From Xanthocytophaga flava (GTDB lineage Bacteria > Bacteroidota > Bacteroidia > Cytophagales > 172606-1), in NCBI GenBank assembly GCA_030068525.1, contig JASJOS010000011.1:281987-345986 (forward strand): a stretch of 64,000 nt of DNA. The letters run 5' to 3'. Positions 51,355 through 59,885 of the stretch are shown piece after piece. A program made the position numbers and the translations under genes. The notes under the pieces were generated by a model. It worked only from the letters and a program-made list of their open reading frames with translations, did no database searches and was not told where the DNA came from. How positions within the stretch are numbered: position 1 is the first letter of the stretch; the number at the start of each line of letters is the position of its first letter.

Positions 51355-52590
51355 CTAGGAGGCTCCTTTAAGTTGAGTCAACAGTCGCTGAGCATCTGCA
51401 TTTGCCTTGTCTAACTGGATGGCTTTTTCAAGATAACTCTTTGCAGAAGATTTGTTTTGATTTAGTAATACGGCTTTGGCGAGCAGATAATTTGTGTAAG
51501 ACGATTTGGGATACTGTTTCAAAATTTTTTGACCCAGATCTATACTTTCTGCTGATTTTTGCAGATCTATCAGAATACTAATGGCATTGTTCCAGTCTGC
51601 CAGTGTAAAGGTGGTTTCATCCAGCAGCAGTTTTATTTCGGGTGCATGACGCAGACAATAGAAGGCTGGAAGATTTTCTTTCCAGTAAGGATTCTCTTTG
51701 ATGGCTTTACTAATGATAGAGATAGCCTTCTTTTCATCATTAAGCAGGAGATAGGCTTTGGCTAGCTTGCCATACATACCATTCCATCCTTCAATCATTG
51801 GCTCAGCCTGGCTTAATAATAATTTACCTCTTGCAATATTTTTCGTTCGGATGGCAAACATCGCCTGATTGAGCCGAATCCTCCCATAGTGATAGTTTAG
51901 TAATTTTTGGAGGTCTTCAAATGGCTGTACAGAATGATCCACTCGCAGGTCTATCTGATTAAACCATTCGTTTTTCTCTCCTTTCACAACCAAAGCAGCT
52001 GATTGCTTGCCATTGATCTGACCACCTGCCTTTTGTCCTGCTATGAGGCTTTGCAGCAATCTTTCCGCTAATGTGCCTTGTGAAGTCCGGAATGTTTCTG
52101 CCATACTGGTAAGCACATTGTCTGCCAGTTGATTACCCATTACTACAAAGCTTTCGCCTGTCAGGTGGCCTGCTTTTCCTTTCCAGTATTTTAAGGAAGA
52201 ACCAGTCATTGCATACACGTGGCCTTTTGCATCAATACCTGCCACCTGTCTGTAATCGGCTAATGAGTCAGTAGAGACGGTAGATACAATGGCTTGCTCA
52301 ATGGTTTTTCCTTGTTGCAGCTGTTTAAAGCCATTGACGGCATACAACGGTTCGGTCTCTGCAATAACTGAAAACGCTCCCAAGCCAGGTTCTATATAGA
52401 TAGTTGAGCTGCCTACATAAATATTGTTGGTAGCTACAGCAATACCCCATTCCTGAGTGGCTTTGTCATAAGCAATAATACTGAAAGTACTATTGATGTT
52501 TCGGTCTGTTACCAGACTAGGTAAATTCTGGGACATGCAGAGTTGCACAATCCCACAGAAAAGCAGATGCAGAGCGATTTTTAGTTTCAT
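51355..52590 (-). CDS. DUF1028 protein with C-terminal TPR repeats, exported
   Basis: A 411-residue exported protein. After a signal peptide (..CMSQ) comes a DUF1028 domain (about residues 30-250), related to Ntn hydrolases: FSIIAYDKATQEWGIAVATNN, TYGxG-like GLGAFSVIAETEPLY, and GKQSAALVV. A region of TPR-like helices follows to the end (AYLLLNDEKKAISIISKAIKENP and SAKSYLEKAIQLDKANADAQ). The N-terminal Thr or Ser expected for a nucleophile is not obvious. I chose the ATG at 52590, since the frame has an odd 20-codon extension. Substrate and partners are unknown. Confidence 0.82.
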   Translation of the reverse strand: MKLKIALHLLFCGIVQLCMSQNLPSLVTDRNINSTFSIIAYDKATQEWGIAVATNNIYVGSSTIYIEPGLGAFSVIAETEPLYAVNGFKQLQQGKTIEQAIVSTVSTDSLADYRQVAGIDAKGHVYAMTGSSLKYWKGKAGHLTGESFVVMGNQLADNVLTSMAETFRTSQGTLAERLLQSLIAGQKAGGQINGKQSAALVVKGEKNEWFNQIDLRVDHSVQPFEDLQKLLNYHYGRIRLNQAMFAIRTKNIARGKLLLSQAEPMIEGWNGMYGKLAKAYLLLNDEKKAISIISKAIKENPYWKENLPAFYCLRHAPEIKLLLDETTFTLADWNNAISILIDLQKSAESIDLGQKILKQYPKSSYTNYLLAKAVLLNQNKSSAKSYLEKAIQLDKANADAQRLLTQLKGAS

Positions 52591-52692
52591 TTTATATATC
52601 TTTAAGGAAATAGTCAAAAGAGTAAAAAGAAACCGGAGGGTTGCATACACTAAAAATAAGCTGGCCTGAATGATATTGATTCAGAAAGCTTT

Positions 52693-53574
52693 TTAACTTC
52701 CGCCTCTATTGAAGCCTACTGTATCTCTATACAATTGAGGTGATACATCTGTTTTTCCTTTAAAGAACCGACTGAAATAATATTCATCTTCATATCCAAG
52801 CTCATAGGCAATCTCTTTGATCGTTTTTCCTGTTAGATATAGTTCTCTTTTTGCTTCAATGATAATTCGTTCATTGATTAAGTCCGAAAGTGTTTTGTTA
52901 AAATGGGTTTTCGTAATTCGTGTCAGTGTATTGAGTGTAATATTTAGTAGATCAGCATAGTCACTTGCGGAATGCTTGCTGCGAAAGTTTTCTTCAATCG
53001 CATCTCGTAAGCTTTGCACGATAAATACTTGTCTGCCATTAGCAGCATCATCTTCCTGAACAGGCTGCTGCTCAAGTTTTATTCTGGTGGCAAGGACTAA
53101 AAATATCTTCAGGTATGAAACAATGACCTCATCTCTTTGTATCCCTTCCACTTTTAATTCTTCAATAATCTCTCCGATGATAGTGAGCAAGGTTTTTCTT
53201 GAGCTTTCCTGCAACTGGATAAATGGCTGCTGATAGATATTATTAAACAAAATACCATTGGTTGCTATCTCTTTATGATGTCTGTATATACAGAAGAAAT
53301 CATGGTGAAATTGGATGGAAAAGCCTTTTAAGGGTGCCTTTGTACTTATCATGAATGGCTGATACGGATAAAAAGCAAACAAGGTATCAGCCTCAAATAC
53401 ATACTCACAAAAATCAACTTTGGCTATTCCGTCTCCGGAAGTAATAAGAATAAGCGTAAAATAATTATTTCGCTGGATATGGTCAAAGTAGCTGGTATTA
53501 TCGAATTCAAAAATTTTAAACGACAAATTTCCATTCTGCTGATTAACCAGTGTATGAACAGACTGAGAGAGCAT
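52693..53574 (-). CDS. AraC-family transcriptional regulator
   Basis: A 293-residue regulator with an N-terminal cupin-like region (about residues 15-100) and a C-terminal AraC-type HTH. The HTH ends KTIKEIAYELGYEDEYYFSRFFKGKTDVSPQLYRD. It is last in a minus-strand operon (DsrE-like, flavin-type, deaminase, this gene) with gaps of 60, 16 and 11 bp, so it is probably co-regulated and may control these genes. The ligand is unknown. Confidence 0.9.
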   Translation of the reverse strand: MLSQSVHTLVNQQNGNLSFKIFEFDNTSYFDHIQRNNYFTLILITSGDGIAKVDFCEYVFEADTLFAFYPYQPFMISTKAPLKGFSIQFHHDFFCIYRHHKEIATNGILFNNIYQQPFIQLQESSRKTLLTIIGEIIEELKVEGIQRDEVIVSYLKIFLVLATRIKLEQQPVQEDDAANGRQVFIVQSLRDAIEENFRSKHSASDYADLLNITLNTLTRITKTHFNKTLSDLINERIIIEAKRELYLTGKTIKEIAYELGYEDEYYFSRFFKGKTDVSPQLYRDTVGFNRGGS

Positions 53575-53580
53575 AATTCT

Positions 53581-54069
53581 TTACAATGGATTTGGCGTTT
53601 GTGTTAGCATAAATTGTCTGGTGAGTTCATTACATTCTTCCTGGCATACGCCTCCAATAATATTTGGCTTGAGTCCCCACTTTGGCACTTGTTCGGTAGA
53701 GAGTATAGTAAATTGGGAAGTCAGTCCGCCAACAAGTGGTACAGATACTCCATAGACGATTTCAGGTATTTTGTAATGTCGTATTACATAAGAACACATG
53801 ATGCAGGGTTCATGTGTTGTGTACATGCGTGCTAAAGGCAACTGGTCTGAGTAACCGTTTTTGATTGTGTCTTTTATGGCAAGTATTTCAGCGTGATTGG
53901 TAATATCACCAGTAGATTTTCCCGATTCAATTCCGGTACCCAGTACCTTTTGTTCAAACACAATTAGTGCTCCCACAGGTGGATTACCTGCTGCCATAGC
54001 CGTTTTTGCAAGCTCCAGACATTGGTGCATATACTTTTCAAATTCTTCTTGCATAGTTTTATAATTCAA
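53581..54069 (-). CDS. Cytidine/nucleoside deaminase-like enzyme
   Basis: A 162-residue zinc deaminase. The Zn motif is HAE at 59-61 and PCIMC at 88-92, the same arrangement as in cytidine, guanine and tRNA-adenosine deaminases. The C-terminal end differs from TadA. GLTSQFTILSTEQVPKWGLKPNI is unlike the tRNA-binding loop, and the substrate is more likely a free base or nucleoside. It starts 17 bp from the PNPOx-like gene. A second Met at residue 6 is an alternative start. It acts in the cytoplasm. Confidence 0.87.
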   Translation of the reverse strand: MNYKTMQEEFEKYMHQCLELAKTAMAAGNPPVGALIVFEQKVLGTGIESGKSTGDITNHAEILAIKDTIKNGYSDQLPLARMYTTHEPCIMCSYVIRHYKIPEIVYGVSVPLVGGLTSQFTILSTEQVPKWGLKPNIIGGVCQEECNELTRQFMLTQTPNPL

Positions 54070-54085
54070 TTTCAGGACTGTATCC

Positions 54086-55003
54086 TTATGAATTGAAAGG
54101 TGAGTATTCTAAAAACTCCCACTCTACCTGGTGGTGGTCAATGGTATGTATCCAACGAGATGTATGGAAGAGCCAATAACGGCATGTACCCTTGGTTTTA
54201 AGTAGATCCGTTTCTGTGTTTTGGCCAAAAAGCAAACTTGCGCTACCTGTCAATTGTAATGTTTGCTTTCTCTCAAAATCTATAAATAGTAAACCTACAT
54301 TTGGATTTGCCAGAATATTACCCAACGTATTAAATAAGCTATTGCCTGGATAATCCGGTATTTTCAATAGGCCATCCGGAGTTATTTCGATAAAGTTGGT
54401 ATTACCTCCTCGATGGGAAGCATCCAGATTCCCATCCGAATCTGCACTGGCTACAAAAAATGTGTCTGCATTAGTAATCCATTGTATTATCTGGTCAGTC
54501 AATCCATTTCCTTCAACTACACTGGATGGCACTTTCTTAAAATGGTCGGGGGTGGAAATGATCCTGCGTTGTATGTACTTGGGACAATTAGGATAAGCCT
54601 GCTCTACACTGAGTTCGATTAGCGAATTGTTAATCTGGCAGGTTCCATTCACTCTGTATCGTTTTCGGGAATCCAGTTCGATAAATAAACTACCAATCTG
54701 ATTGTTTTGGGCTATGTTTGAAAAGAAAATATCTGACGGATTGCTGGTAATCTGTTCGGTATCAAAGACAATAGTGCCGGGGTCGGACACTTTTACAAAG
54801 CCAAAATTCCCGATTAATAGAGATGCCCATAGTTCATTCTCCTTATTTCTGCTACCTACTATTGCCATAGGTTGCTTGTCAATAAAATGAATGGCACCCC
54901 TTACTATCGAATTTGAAATGAGTGGTTTGTTCCTATCGGCTATCAGTGACTCACCGACTCTATTTTGGATTTCTCGTTCGCCCTGATGAAATATCTCTAG
55001 CAT
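54086..55003 (-). CDS. PNPOx-like FMN-binding protein with two split-barrel domains
   Basis: A 305-residue protein of the pyridoxamine-5'-phosphate-oxidase-like superfamily. It has two similar halves: PMAIVGSRNKENELWASLLIG at about residues 50-71, and TFFVASADSDGNLDASHRGGN with DYPGNSLFNTLGNILANPNVGLLFIDF in the second half. Such proteins bind FMN or F420 and reduce small molecules. I chose the ATG at 55003 because the extra 20 residues upstream form an unrelated hydrophobic segment. It lies between the DsrE-like and deaminase genes. No signal peptide in this form. Confidence 0.82.
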   Translation of the reverse strand: MLEIFHQGEREIQNRVGESLIADRNKPLISNSIVRGAIHFIDKQPMAIVGSRNKENELWASLLIGNFGFVKVSDPGTIVFDTEQITSNPSDIFFSNIAQNNQIGSLFIELDSRKRYRVNGTCQINNSLIELSVEQAYPNCPKYIQRRIISTPDHFKKVPSSVVEGNGLTDQIIQWITNADTFFVASADSDGNLDASHRGGNTNFIEITPDGLLKIPDYPGNSLFNTLGNILANPNVGLLFIDFERKQTLQLTGSASLLFGQNTETDLLKTKGTCRYWLFHTSRWIHTIDHHQVEWEFLEYSPFNS

Positions 55004-55063
55004 AAAATGAAAAGTAGACAATTGCCCCTTACAGCAAGTAAGGAGCAGTGATAGGTAAATCAA

Positions 55064-55429
55064 TTAAAAAATAAGGACATTGAATCCATCATTTTTCAGT
55101 TTGATAAAACTAGGCAAGCCAGTAGTTCCTGGTACCTGATTATCTTTTATAAGATCAAATCCTGATGGGTTTGCAGCAAACACTGTTGCACATCCACTGG
55201 AGATGCCTTCGATTTTGTCTTCTACAGCCAGATAGAGTGCATTCACAGGGTGTTCTGGTTTTTGCAGTTGTTCTGGCCATCGGGTTGCTGTACCCTGAAA
55301 AATAATTTTTACCTCTTCTTCTGCCGTTTTAAAGTCGTAAGCTGCTGCCAATGCATTAAATACACGTCCCAGCGCCTCTTCAGATCCACTCTTCGGATCA
55401 GAAAGAATCACGATTGCTGTTTTGTTCAT
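55064..55429 (-). CDS. DsrE/DsrF-like protein
   Basis: A 121-residue protein of the DsrE-like superfamily. It opens AIVILSDPKSGSEEALGRVFNALAAAYD, then VKIIFQGTATRWP, with a Cys in SSGCATVFAANP. The fold handles sulfur-transfer or related redox chemistry, but the role is not specified here. It is the first gene of the minus-strand operon. Upstream, CACCTTTG on the minus strand resembles a -7 box with one mismatch. The 309 bp to the next gene contain only a terminator. Confidence 0.82.
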   Translation of the reverse strand: MNKTAIVILSDPKSGSEEALGRVFNALAAAYDFKTAEEEVKIIFQGTATRWPEQLQKPEHPVNALYLAVEDKIEGISSGCATVFAANPSGFDLIKDNQVPGTTGLPSFIKLKNDGFNVLIF

Positions 55430-55672
55430 AGGAATTGTTTTAGTATGTACAGCAAAGGTGCTTCAGGATTAGCTCACAGAGAATGGATAAATTATGCAAT
55501 CTAATGGATAATTTTAAAAGTCAGATCATGATGAACAATCTGTTTTACTTTGTCAGACTTGTTATATCTTATTAAAAATCTTTCACTATGCATTCAATAT
55601 ACTATAAGTCTGAGCTATACCAAATTTTGGGTGTGAGTTCATTCTTCGAAAATTTGAGAGTGGTCAGCTATA

Positions 55673-55716
55673 AAGCACAAAAGGTATCCAATTGTGTGAG
55701 GATACCTTTTGTGCTT
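55673..55716 (-). terminator. Terminator after LDH2-family gene
   Basis: AAGCACAAAAGGTATCC (55673-55689) pairs perfectly over 17 bp with GGATACCTTTTGTGCTT (55700-55716). On the minus strand a short T-rich stretch follows (TTTATAG). It lies 23 bp after the stop at 55739. No gene occurs in 55430-55738. Confidence 0.7.
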
Positions 55717-55738
55717 AGTATATTCTTATCTATCCGGA

Positions 55739-56833
55739 TTAATCAAGATTCCAGGTTACATTAAAACGCTTTGCTAATTCGCGCAAGCTATCGACTACGA
55801 TAGGTAGAATCGGAATGCCATTCTGACGGCGTTCTGCTTCAAGTATTCTTTCAGGATCACCCGGAATAAGTACCCGGTCCTGCCCATCTACAGGCGTAGC
55901 TTTCCGGAACGCACGTATCCAGTTGTCCATGTGTTGTGTAAACTCCTCTGCCGGACGGAATGCATCAATACGCATAGCTCCCACAAAGTGTCCTGTGCCT
56001 GCACCTACCAACTGTTCGGCAGAACTCATAAAGCCTGCTGTAGCAAATGGTGGTACCCATGGACCATAATTGGCTCCTGATAATACACCTGAAAATATAT
56101 CTACCCAGGCTCCTAATCCGTATCCTTTGTGGCTACCATGTTCACGATCTCCACCCAATGGCAATAATGCCCCTCCGTTTTTTACCGCATGGGCATCTGT
56201 AACAGGTTCACCATTGCCATTTTGTACCCAACCCATAGGAGTAGGTAGACTTTTACGTTGTAAAATCTCCAGTTTGCCATAGGCGGCTGTAGTCGTTGCC
56301 ATATCCAGTACAAACGGAGGTTCCTCCAGTGCTGGAATCGCAATCGCAATAGGATTGGTACCCAGAAGTTTATCTTTGGAGAATGTAGGGGCTACCAAAG
56401 GACCTGCATTGGTCATGGCAAAACCTATCATATTATGCGGCAAGGCTAACATGCTATGGTATCCGGCAATCCCAAAATGGTTGGAATTACGAATGGCTAC
56501 CCAACCTGTACCCGCCTGTGTTGCTTTCTGAATAGCAATTTCCATAGCCTTTGGGGCTACAACCAAGCCTAAGCCTGCATCTCCATCCACTACAGCTGTA
56601 CTAGGGGTTTCATGTACTATCTTAACAGATGGAGATGGATTCAGACGTTTCAGATCCATCAATCGTACATAGCCGTTGAGACGGGCTACTCCATGTGAGT
56701 CAATGCCACGCAGGTCAGCAGAAACAAGTACATTGGCTGCCTGTGTGGCATCGTCAGGAGAGCAACCCATTTGCAGAAATATATTCTGAACCAGTTCCTG
56801 AAGTAGAGAATGAGAATAGGTATGTTGTTCCAT
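55739..56833 (-). CDS. Malate/L-lactate dehydrogenase (LDH2/YlbC family)
   Basis: A 364-residue NAD(P)-dependent oxidoreductase of the LDH2/malate-ureidoglycolate family. RGIDSHGVARLNGYV (about residues 34-48) contains the conserved His. NSNHFGIAGYHSMLAL (about 122-137) and GHKGYGLGAWVDIFSG-type SHKGYGLG (about 240-247) follow. The substrate is a 2-hydroxy acid. I chose the ATG at 56833; the longer frame starts with a non-homologous hydrophobic stretch. It is 69 bp after a short-chain dehydrogenase gene on the same strand. The two enzymes probably act in one catabolic route. Confidence 0.9.
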   Translation of the reverse strand: MEQHTYSHSLLQELVQNIFLQMGCSPDDATQAANVLVSADLRGIDSHGVARLNGYVRLMDLKRLNPSPSVKIVHETPSTAVVDGDAGLGLVVAPKAMEIAIQKATQAGTGWVAIRNSNHFGIAGYHSMLALPHNMIGFAMTNAGPLVAPTFSKDKLLGTNPIAIAIPALEEPPFVLDMATTTAAYGKLEILQRKSLPTPMGWVQNGNGEPVTDAHAVKNGGALLPLGGDREHGSHKGYGLGAWVDIFSGVLSGANYGPWVPPFATAGFMSSAEQLVGAGTGHFVGAMRIDAFRPAEEFTQHMDNWIRAFRKATPVDGQDRVLIPGDPERILEAERRQNGIPILPIVVDSLRELAKRFNVTWNLD

Positions 56834-56901
56834 ATGTTGCGAAAAAGATGCGCAAAAATGGAAGAAGATATGGAGAGATAAAAGCAATCACTCAAAAACG
56901 T

Positions 56902-57687
56902 TTACATACGCTGGCCACCAATAGTAAGTCCGCCGTCAACCAGAATACTTTCTCCGGTTACAAAAGAAGAAGAGGGACTGCTTAGCCATACTACCAGTTC
57001 TGCTACTTCGGCTGCTGTTCCGAAACGTTGTACAGGTGCTTGTTTTTTGATGGGTTGGGCTTCGGCACTTTCCGGATCAAAAAAACGGGAGAACATAGGT
57101 GTGAGAATATAACCGGGATTAATATTGTTAACACGAATATTGTAAGGACCTGTTTCAACGGCCAATACACGTACCAACCCATCCAGAGCGGCTTTGCTGG
57201 CTGAGTAGATGCCTGATCCTGAAAATGCTCCCTTGGAAAGCCATGAGGATGTATTAACAATAACGCCTCCCGTATTCTGTTTTTTGAATTGTTCAATCTC
57301 ATATTTACAGGCAAGCCAGACACCTTTCAGATTGATATTCATCAGTGTGTCATATTCATCTTCTGTTACCTCTTCAATCAGGGCAAAACGACCTTCAATA
57401 CCCGCATTGTTGAAGGCAATGTCGAGTTGTCCATACAGCCGCACTGTTTCCTGGATAAGCTGTTGCACATTATCACTCTGGGAAACGTCTGTTTGAATGA
57501 AATGAATGAATGGGCTAATCTGTTGAAGCTGTTCTACTGCTTTCTGACCTTCTTCCTTTCTGCGGCCTGCAATAACTACTTTGGCTCCGTATTTTAAAAA
57601 TAATTCAGCAGAAGCATATCCTATTCCGGTAGTTCCTCCGGTAATTACCACTACTTTGTTTGTGAGATCTTTTTCGTTTGGTGTCAT
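56902..57687 (-). CDS. Short-chain dehydrogenase/reductase
   Basis: A 261-residue SDR. The nucleotide motif TGGTTGIGYASAE is at about residues 16-28, NNAG at about 92-95, the catalytic S...YSASK is at about 147-164, and NPGYILTPMF follows. The C-terminal GESILVDGGLTIGG is typical. It oxidises or reduces a small alcohol or carbonyl compound. A perfect -7 box (TACCTTTG on the minus strand) lies 26 bp upstream. It is between an AraC gene and the LDH2 gene, all on the minus strand. Confidence 0.93.
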   Translation of the reverse strand: MTPNEKDLTNKVVVITGGTTGIGYASAELFLKYGAKVVIAGRRKEEGQKAVEQLQQISPFIHFIQTDVSQSDNVQQLIQETVRLYGQLDIAFNNAGIEGRFALIEEVTEDEYDTLMNINLKGVWLACKYEIEQFKKQNTGGVIVNTSSWLSKGAFSGSGIYSASKAALDGLVRVLAVETGPYNIRVNNINPGYILTPMFSRFFDPESAEAQPIKKQAPVQRFGTAAEVAELVVWLSSPSSSFVTGESILVDGGLTIGGQRM

Positions 57688-57712
57688 AGTTTTTTAACTT
57701 TTACTTATGACA

Positions 57713-57720
57713 CAAAGGTA
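57713..57720 (-). promoter_or_regulatory. -7 box for the SDR gene
   Basis: TACCTTTG on the minus strand, an exact match to TAnnTTTG, 26 bp before the SDR ATG. A TTTG about 25 bp further upstream may be the -33 element, but the spacing is long. Confidence 0.5.
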
Positions 57721-57762
57721 AAGAGGAGAAGGGTGGTGGAGTTATGCAAATCAAACAGAAAG

Positions 57763-58671
57763 TTATGAGATAGCGACAACCTGCTGTTGACGAAATTGAT
57801 TAGGGGTTTGATGAGTATGCTTCTTGAAGAATAGTATAAAATTGGATGAATGTTCAAAACCCAAACAATAGCCAATCTGGGCAATATCCCAACTACTGTG
57901 TAACAATAAGGCCTTCGATTCTTTGATAAGACTATCTGTAATCCACTCAGTGGTTGTTTTGCCTGTTGTTTCTTTCAGCGCTCTATTCAGATGATTGGTA
58001 TGGACAGAAAGCTGATCTGCGAATTCGTTGGCATTTTTTAACCGAATCGTATGATGAATTGATTCTATAGGAAATTGCCGTTCCAATAACTCCAGAAACA
58101 AAGAACTTATTCGCATGGCTGCATTTCCCTGATGAGTATATGATTCTGCAGGGTGTATTTTTAATGCTTCGTGTATAATGATCTGCACATAACTACGTAA
58201 CAGATCATATTTGTTTACATAGGCAGATTGCATTTCTGTGTGCATGCTGGCAAAAATATTTTCCAGAAACTGCATACTTTGTGTATTCGGTATCAATACA
58301 GGGTTGCTACCTATCTTAAACAGAGGTGATTGCGAAAGACTTTCTATTTTCAGATGACTGGTGATAAACTCTTCTGTGAATACACAAAAGTATCCCGTTT
58401 GATCTTCTGTGAGTGGCTCCCATGCATAAGGCGTAAATGGATTAAGAAACGTAATGGCATTCCCATATATATGGATAGATTTATCTGCATAAGAAAAGAG
58501 TCCTTCACCATTGGTTACCAGTGATATCTTGTAAAAGTCACGACGGGTAGGAAATAAGGAAGTAGTTTGACAGGCAAATTCTTCGCGTTTATACACATTA
58601 AACTGCCCGATGCCTGTATAATCCTGATGATGCTGGTAGTAAAAATCCTGTATTGTTTCCTTTGCTTTCAT
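57763..58671 (-). CDS. AraC-family transcriptional regulator
   Basis: A 302-residue regulator with an N-terminal cupin-like domain (LYFxx... SADKSIHIYGNAITFLNPFTPYAW at about residues 55-85) and a C-terminal AraC HTH (WDIAQIGYCLGFEHSSNFILFFKKHTHQTPNQFRQQ). It probably controls the SDR and LDH2 genes downstream, since it is immediately upstream of them on the same strand. The ligand is unknown. Confidence 0.9.
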   Translation of the reverse strand: MKAKETIQDFYYQHHQDYTGIGQFNVYKREEFACQTTSLFPTRRDFYKISLVTNGEGLFSYADKSIHIYGNAITFLNPFTPYAWEPLTEDQTGYFCVFTEEFITSHLKIESLSQSPLFKIGSNPVLIPNTQSMQFLENIFASMHTEMQSAYVNKYDLLRSYVQIIIHEALKIHPAESYTHQGNAAMRISSLFLELLERQFPIESIHHTIRLKNANEFADQLSVHTNHLNRALKETTGKTTTEWITDSLIKESKALLLHSSWDIAQIGYCLGFEHSSNFILFFKKHTHQTPNQFRQQQVVAIS

Positions 58672-58769
58672 TCTGTAAAGTTATGAAATTCAAATAAATA
58701 AAACATACTCGGAGTTTTAATAGTCTACTTTGATAAACAGGGAGAAGTGGATTATAATCAACGTATAAA

Positions 58770-58799
58770 AAGCCCTTGAATATAGTTATTCAAGGGCTT
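58770..58799 (-). terminator. Terminator after SMP-30-like gene
   Basis: AAGCCCTTGAATA (58770-58782) pairs perfectly with TATTCAAGGGCTT (58787-58799) over 13 bp with loop TAGT. On the minus strand it is followed by TTTATACG. It lies 19 bp after the stop at 58818. Confidence 0.85.
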
Positions 58800-58817
58800 G
58801 ACAGCGTAAAAATGTTG

Positions 58818-59813
58818 TTATTTTTTATTTCCAATTACTTCAGATGCAGGTTTTGGACCTGGCAGGATGCCTGCAACATTCATACGAATACGATAAATCC
58901 CTGTGCGTGCTGTAACATAGAGTGTTTTACCATCTGCATCACCCCAGGCGCAATTGGAGGGCATTTCCGGAAATAAAATACCTCCCAGATGTTCTCCTTC
59001 GGGCGATAGTACCCATATCCCGTCCGGACCCGTCGCATATACATTTCCCTTGGAATCTACTTTCAATCCATCCGGATTGCCTTTCACAGTATAATTAGTA
59101 GCATCAAAAAAAATAAATCCTTTTTTAAAACTTCCTTCTTGGGTCACATCATATGTTGCCCATACCTCACGGCCACTATCTAGATTGCCTATATAAATAT
59201 AGCTTTCGTCCGGAGAGAAGGCAATCCCGTTTGGACGATACATACCCTTTTCTTCCAGCGTTACAACTCCGTTTTTTATACGATAAATGCCATTGTATGG
59301 AAGTTGTTTAGCAGTATCTTCATCCGCTTTAGGTAGTCCATAAGGAGGATCTGTAAAATAGATTGTTCCATCAGAGCGAACAATCACATCGTTGGGGCTA
59401 TTAAATTTTTTGCCTTTATACGTTGCTGCAAGTACTGTACGGGTACCATCCTTTTCAATACGGGAAATACAGCGTGTCTGTTCCTCACATACAATTAACC
59501 TTCCTTCCATATCAAAAGTTAGTCCGTTGGCACGATTGGTTGAGTCTCTGAAAACAGAAGCCTTTCCATCCTGCCATTTGTAAATTAAACTTTTAGGAAT
59601 GTCAGTGAATAGCAGATAATTTCCTTCTGTTGACCAGAGGGGACCTTCTGTAAAGGTAAATCCATCTGCTATTTTCTCAATTTTAGCATCTGCCGAAACC
59701 AGTTCATCCAGACGCGGATCTATACGTACTACTTTACCAGTTTGAGGATTTTGTGCCAATGCCATTGACAACCCCAACATACTACAGACTAAGGTTTTAA
59801 TTGTTTTTCTCAT
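58818..59813 (-). CDS. SMP-30/gluconolactonase-like lactonase, exported
   Basis: A 331-residue exported six-bladed propeller of the SMP-30/gluconolactonase (LRE) family with a signal peptide (..SMALAQ). FTFTEGPLW (about residues 51-59) gives the metal-binding Glu, NSPNDV at about 137-142 and NGIAFSPDESYIY at about 194-206 the Asn/Asp sites. GNPDGLKVDSKGNVY and PEMPSNCAWGD follow, all as in the family. It probably opens a sugar-acid lactone in the periplasm. It is 72 bp after the PmoA-like gene on the same strand. Confidence 0.92.
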   Translation of the reverse strand: MRKTIKTLVCSMLGLSMALAQNPQTGKVVRIDPRLDELVSADAKIEKIADGFTFTEGPLWSTEGNYLLFTDIPKSLIYKWQDGKASVFRDSTNRANGLTFDMEGRLIVCEEQTRCISRIEKDGTRTVLAATYKGKKFNSPNDVIVRSDGTIYFTDPPYGLPKADEDTAKQLPYNGIYRIKNGVVTLEEKGMYRPNGIAFSPDESYIYIGNLDSGREVWATYDVTQEGSFKKGFIFFDATNYTVKGNPDGLKVDSKGNVYATGPDGIWVLSPEGEHLGGILFPEMPSNCAWGDADGKTLYVTARTGIYRIRMNVAGILPGPKPASEVIGNKK

Positions 59814-59885
59814 GACAGCTGTTTAAATGAGAGAATAAAAATCCTTTTCTGTATTTGTGGTTATAATAGTCTGAAAGTGAACAGT

